In this document: positions 29,683 to 30,401 of the stretch, in pieces
How positions within the stretch are numbered: the first letter of the stretch is position 1
How the letters are laid out: every line of letters starts with the position of its first letter
NCBI GenBank assembly: GCA_031835245.1
Contig: JAVKOQ010000440.1
Location: forward strand, 7,501-37,901
DNA from: Balamuthia mandrillaris
Lineage: Eukaryota > Discosea > Longamoebia > Balamuthiidae
Direction of reading: 5' to 3'
Length of the DNA stretch: 30,401 nucleotides
The notes under the pieces: generated by a model
Told to the model about the DNA's origin: nothing
Seen by the model: only the letters and a program-made list of their open reading frames with translations
Databases searched by the model: none
Position numbers and translations under genes: made by a program

Positions 29683-29950
29683 AGCTCTCTTTTTTTTATT
29701 ATTATTATTTTTGGTGCTTCTCCTCTCTCCTTCTCCTAGGCTTGGTAATGGGTGTAATGGTCTCTCTTCGCTGCCAACAAATATTTATTTTATTTTTTTA
29801 TTTTTATGTTATGTTGCTATATTGGTGTATGACCCCTCATAGCTCAATATACGAACCAAACCAACAGAAATTCAATCGTCCTTCTCTCTCTCTCTGCCCG
29901 AGATAGAGGTCGTTACTCCAGCACAATGTCCTCCCTGGTGCTCTGTAGCA

Positions 29951-30047
29951 TGGCGAATCCGACGCAAGCGGTTTCAACTTTCAAGCTCGTTCCCTACCCG
30001 AGCTAGACGCACGTCGCAGAAGTGCATGGGTCACTGCATGAGGAAAA
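29951..30047 (+). repeat. Diverged repeat unit 1
   Basis: About 95 bp that aligns by eye with 30141-30230. Shared landmarks in the same order are TGGnGAAT, ACGCAAGnGGTTTCA, GAGCTC or AAGCTC, CTACCCG, and GGGTCnCT(A/G)CA, followed by an A-rich end. It may be a short interspersed repeat, but no tRNA-like promoter boxes were convincing. Confidence 0.6.
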
Positions 30048-30140
30048 CAAAGAAAGATCTCTAAGAAAAGAGATTGCTTGCCAACTGTAAAAACCAACTG
30101 TACTGCTCCATGAAAACATTCCTACCACTACTCCCAAACC

Positions 30141-30230
30141 TGGTGAATGCAACGCAAGTGGTTTCACCGTCCGAGCTCATTCTCTACCCGGAGACAAACG
30201 TAGCAGGAAGGCACAGGGTCGCTACACGAA
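30141..30230 (+). repeat. Diverged repeat unit 2
   Basis: Second copy of the unit at 29951-30047, in direct orientation, with the same landmarks and an A-rich 3' end. Its last 16 bases also form the start of the left arm of the 35-bp inverted repeat. Confidence 0.6.
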
Positions 30231-30298
30231 AAAAAAAGAACCAAGAAAAAAGAAAGGACAGGCTTTTCTTGGTTCTTTTTTTTTCGTGTAGCGACCCT
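30215..30298. repeat. Perfect 35-bp inverted repeat with 14-nt loop
   Basis: Arms 30215-30249 and 30264-30298 are exact reverse complements, including a nine-A run matched by a nine-T run. Arm sequence runs from AGGGTCGCTACACG through the A-run to AACCAAGAAAA. It could extrude as a cruciform or fold as an RNA hairpin. Confidence 0.92.
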
Positions 30299-30401
30299 GG
30301 CTCCACTGGGGCATGTTGATGCTTTGTTCGTTGTCGATTTTTGTTTGCATTCGGTTTGTCCTTCCCCTTCTCCTTTTCCTTCTCTTCCTCCTCCTCCTCC
30401 T

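Larger units (their letters stand above)
29683..30401. other. Noncoding end of window with diverged repeats
   Basis: Upstream flank of the Glu/Lys-rich gene. An AT-rich patch lies at 29690-29820. The rest holds two diverged repeat units and a perfect inverted repeat, listed separately, and a pyrimidine-rich stretch runs off the window end. No gene is recognised. Confidence 0.5.

Noticed and set aside
29174-29842. Poly-Ser plus-strand frame of 222 codons
   Set aside because: Reverse complement of the Glu/Lys-rich coding region; it has no start context or non-repetitive islands.

Overview
The window looks like nuclear DNA of a free-living amoebozoan, most likely a Centramoebida-type amoeba (Acanthamoeba/Balamuthia relatives). 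Reasons: intron-rich genes with GT-AG introns; a 5S rRNA that closely resembles what I remember of the Acanthamoeba 5S sequence; and a gene set (rhodopsin-linked hybrid histidine kinase, Frizzled/Smoothened-like receptors, cereblon, Dcp2, U2 snRNA) that fits amoebae better than fungi, algae or animals. The species assignment is inference. Exon joins were built by hand, and every complete CDS closes in frame across its splice phases. Layout, left to right. 1-3984 (+): the 3' part of a microbial-rhodopsin/histidine-kinase/receiver photoreceptor. 4359-6238 (+): a cereblon homologue (LON-like plus CULT domain). 6868-7389 (-): a small secreted Asp/Gly-rich protein. 7914-9791 (-): an eight-exon DUF4291 protein with an added ubiquitin-like C-terminus. 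10373-13250 (+): a Kelch-repeat protein. 13356-15371 (-): the mRNA decapping enzyme Dcp2. 15597-16885: an RNA cluster of two 5S rRNA genes facing opposite ways around a U2 snRNA gene, plus a hairpin-rich stretch that may be another RNA. 17085-24973 (-): three tandem Frizzled/Smoothened-like receptor genes with a signal peptide, cysteine-rich ectodomain and seven membrane segments. 25787-27658 (+): an SLC25 carrier. 27757-29682 (-): a large Glu/Lys-rich protein of unknown function. 29683-30401: noncoding sequence with a diverged repeat pair and a perfect 35-bp inverted repeat. The genes do not form one pathway. Two are environmental sensors (the rhodopsin kinase and the receptor trio); the rest are housekeeping or orphan genes. 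A genome-wide style links them: many introns are filled with simple repeats that are always pyrimidine-rich (TTC, TC, TTG, CTCCT) on the transcribed gene's sense strand, whichever strand that is. These tracts create many spurious poly-Phe, poly-Ser and poly-Leu reading frames, or Lys/Arg frames on the antisense side. The observations I rate highest are the rhodopsin-kinase fusion, the strand rule for intron repeats, the DUF4291/ubiquitin-like architecture, the 5S-U2-5S cluster with its structured neighbour, and the mosaic (gene-converted) receptor trio. No virus-like element or CRISPR array was seen.
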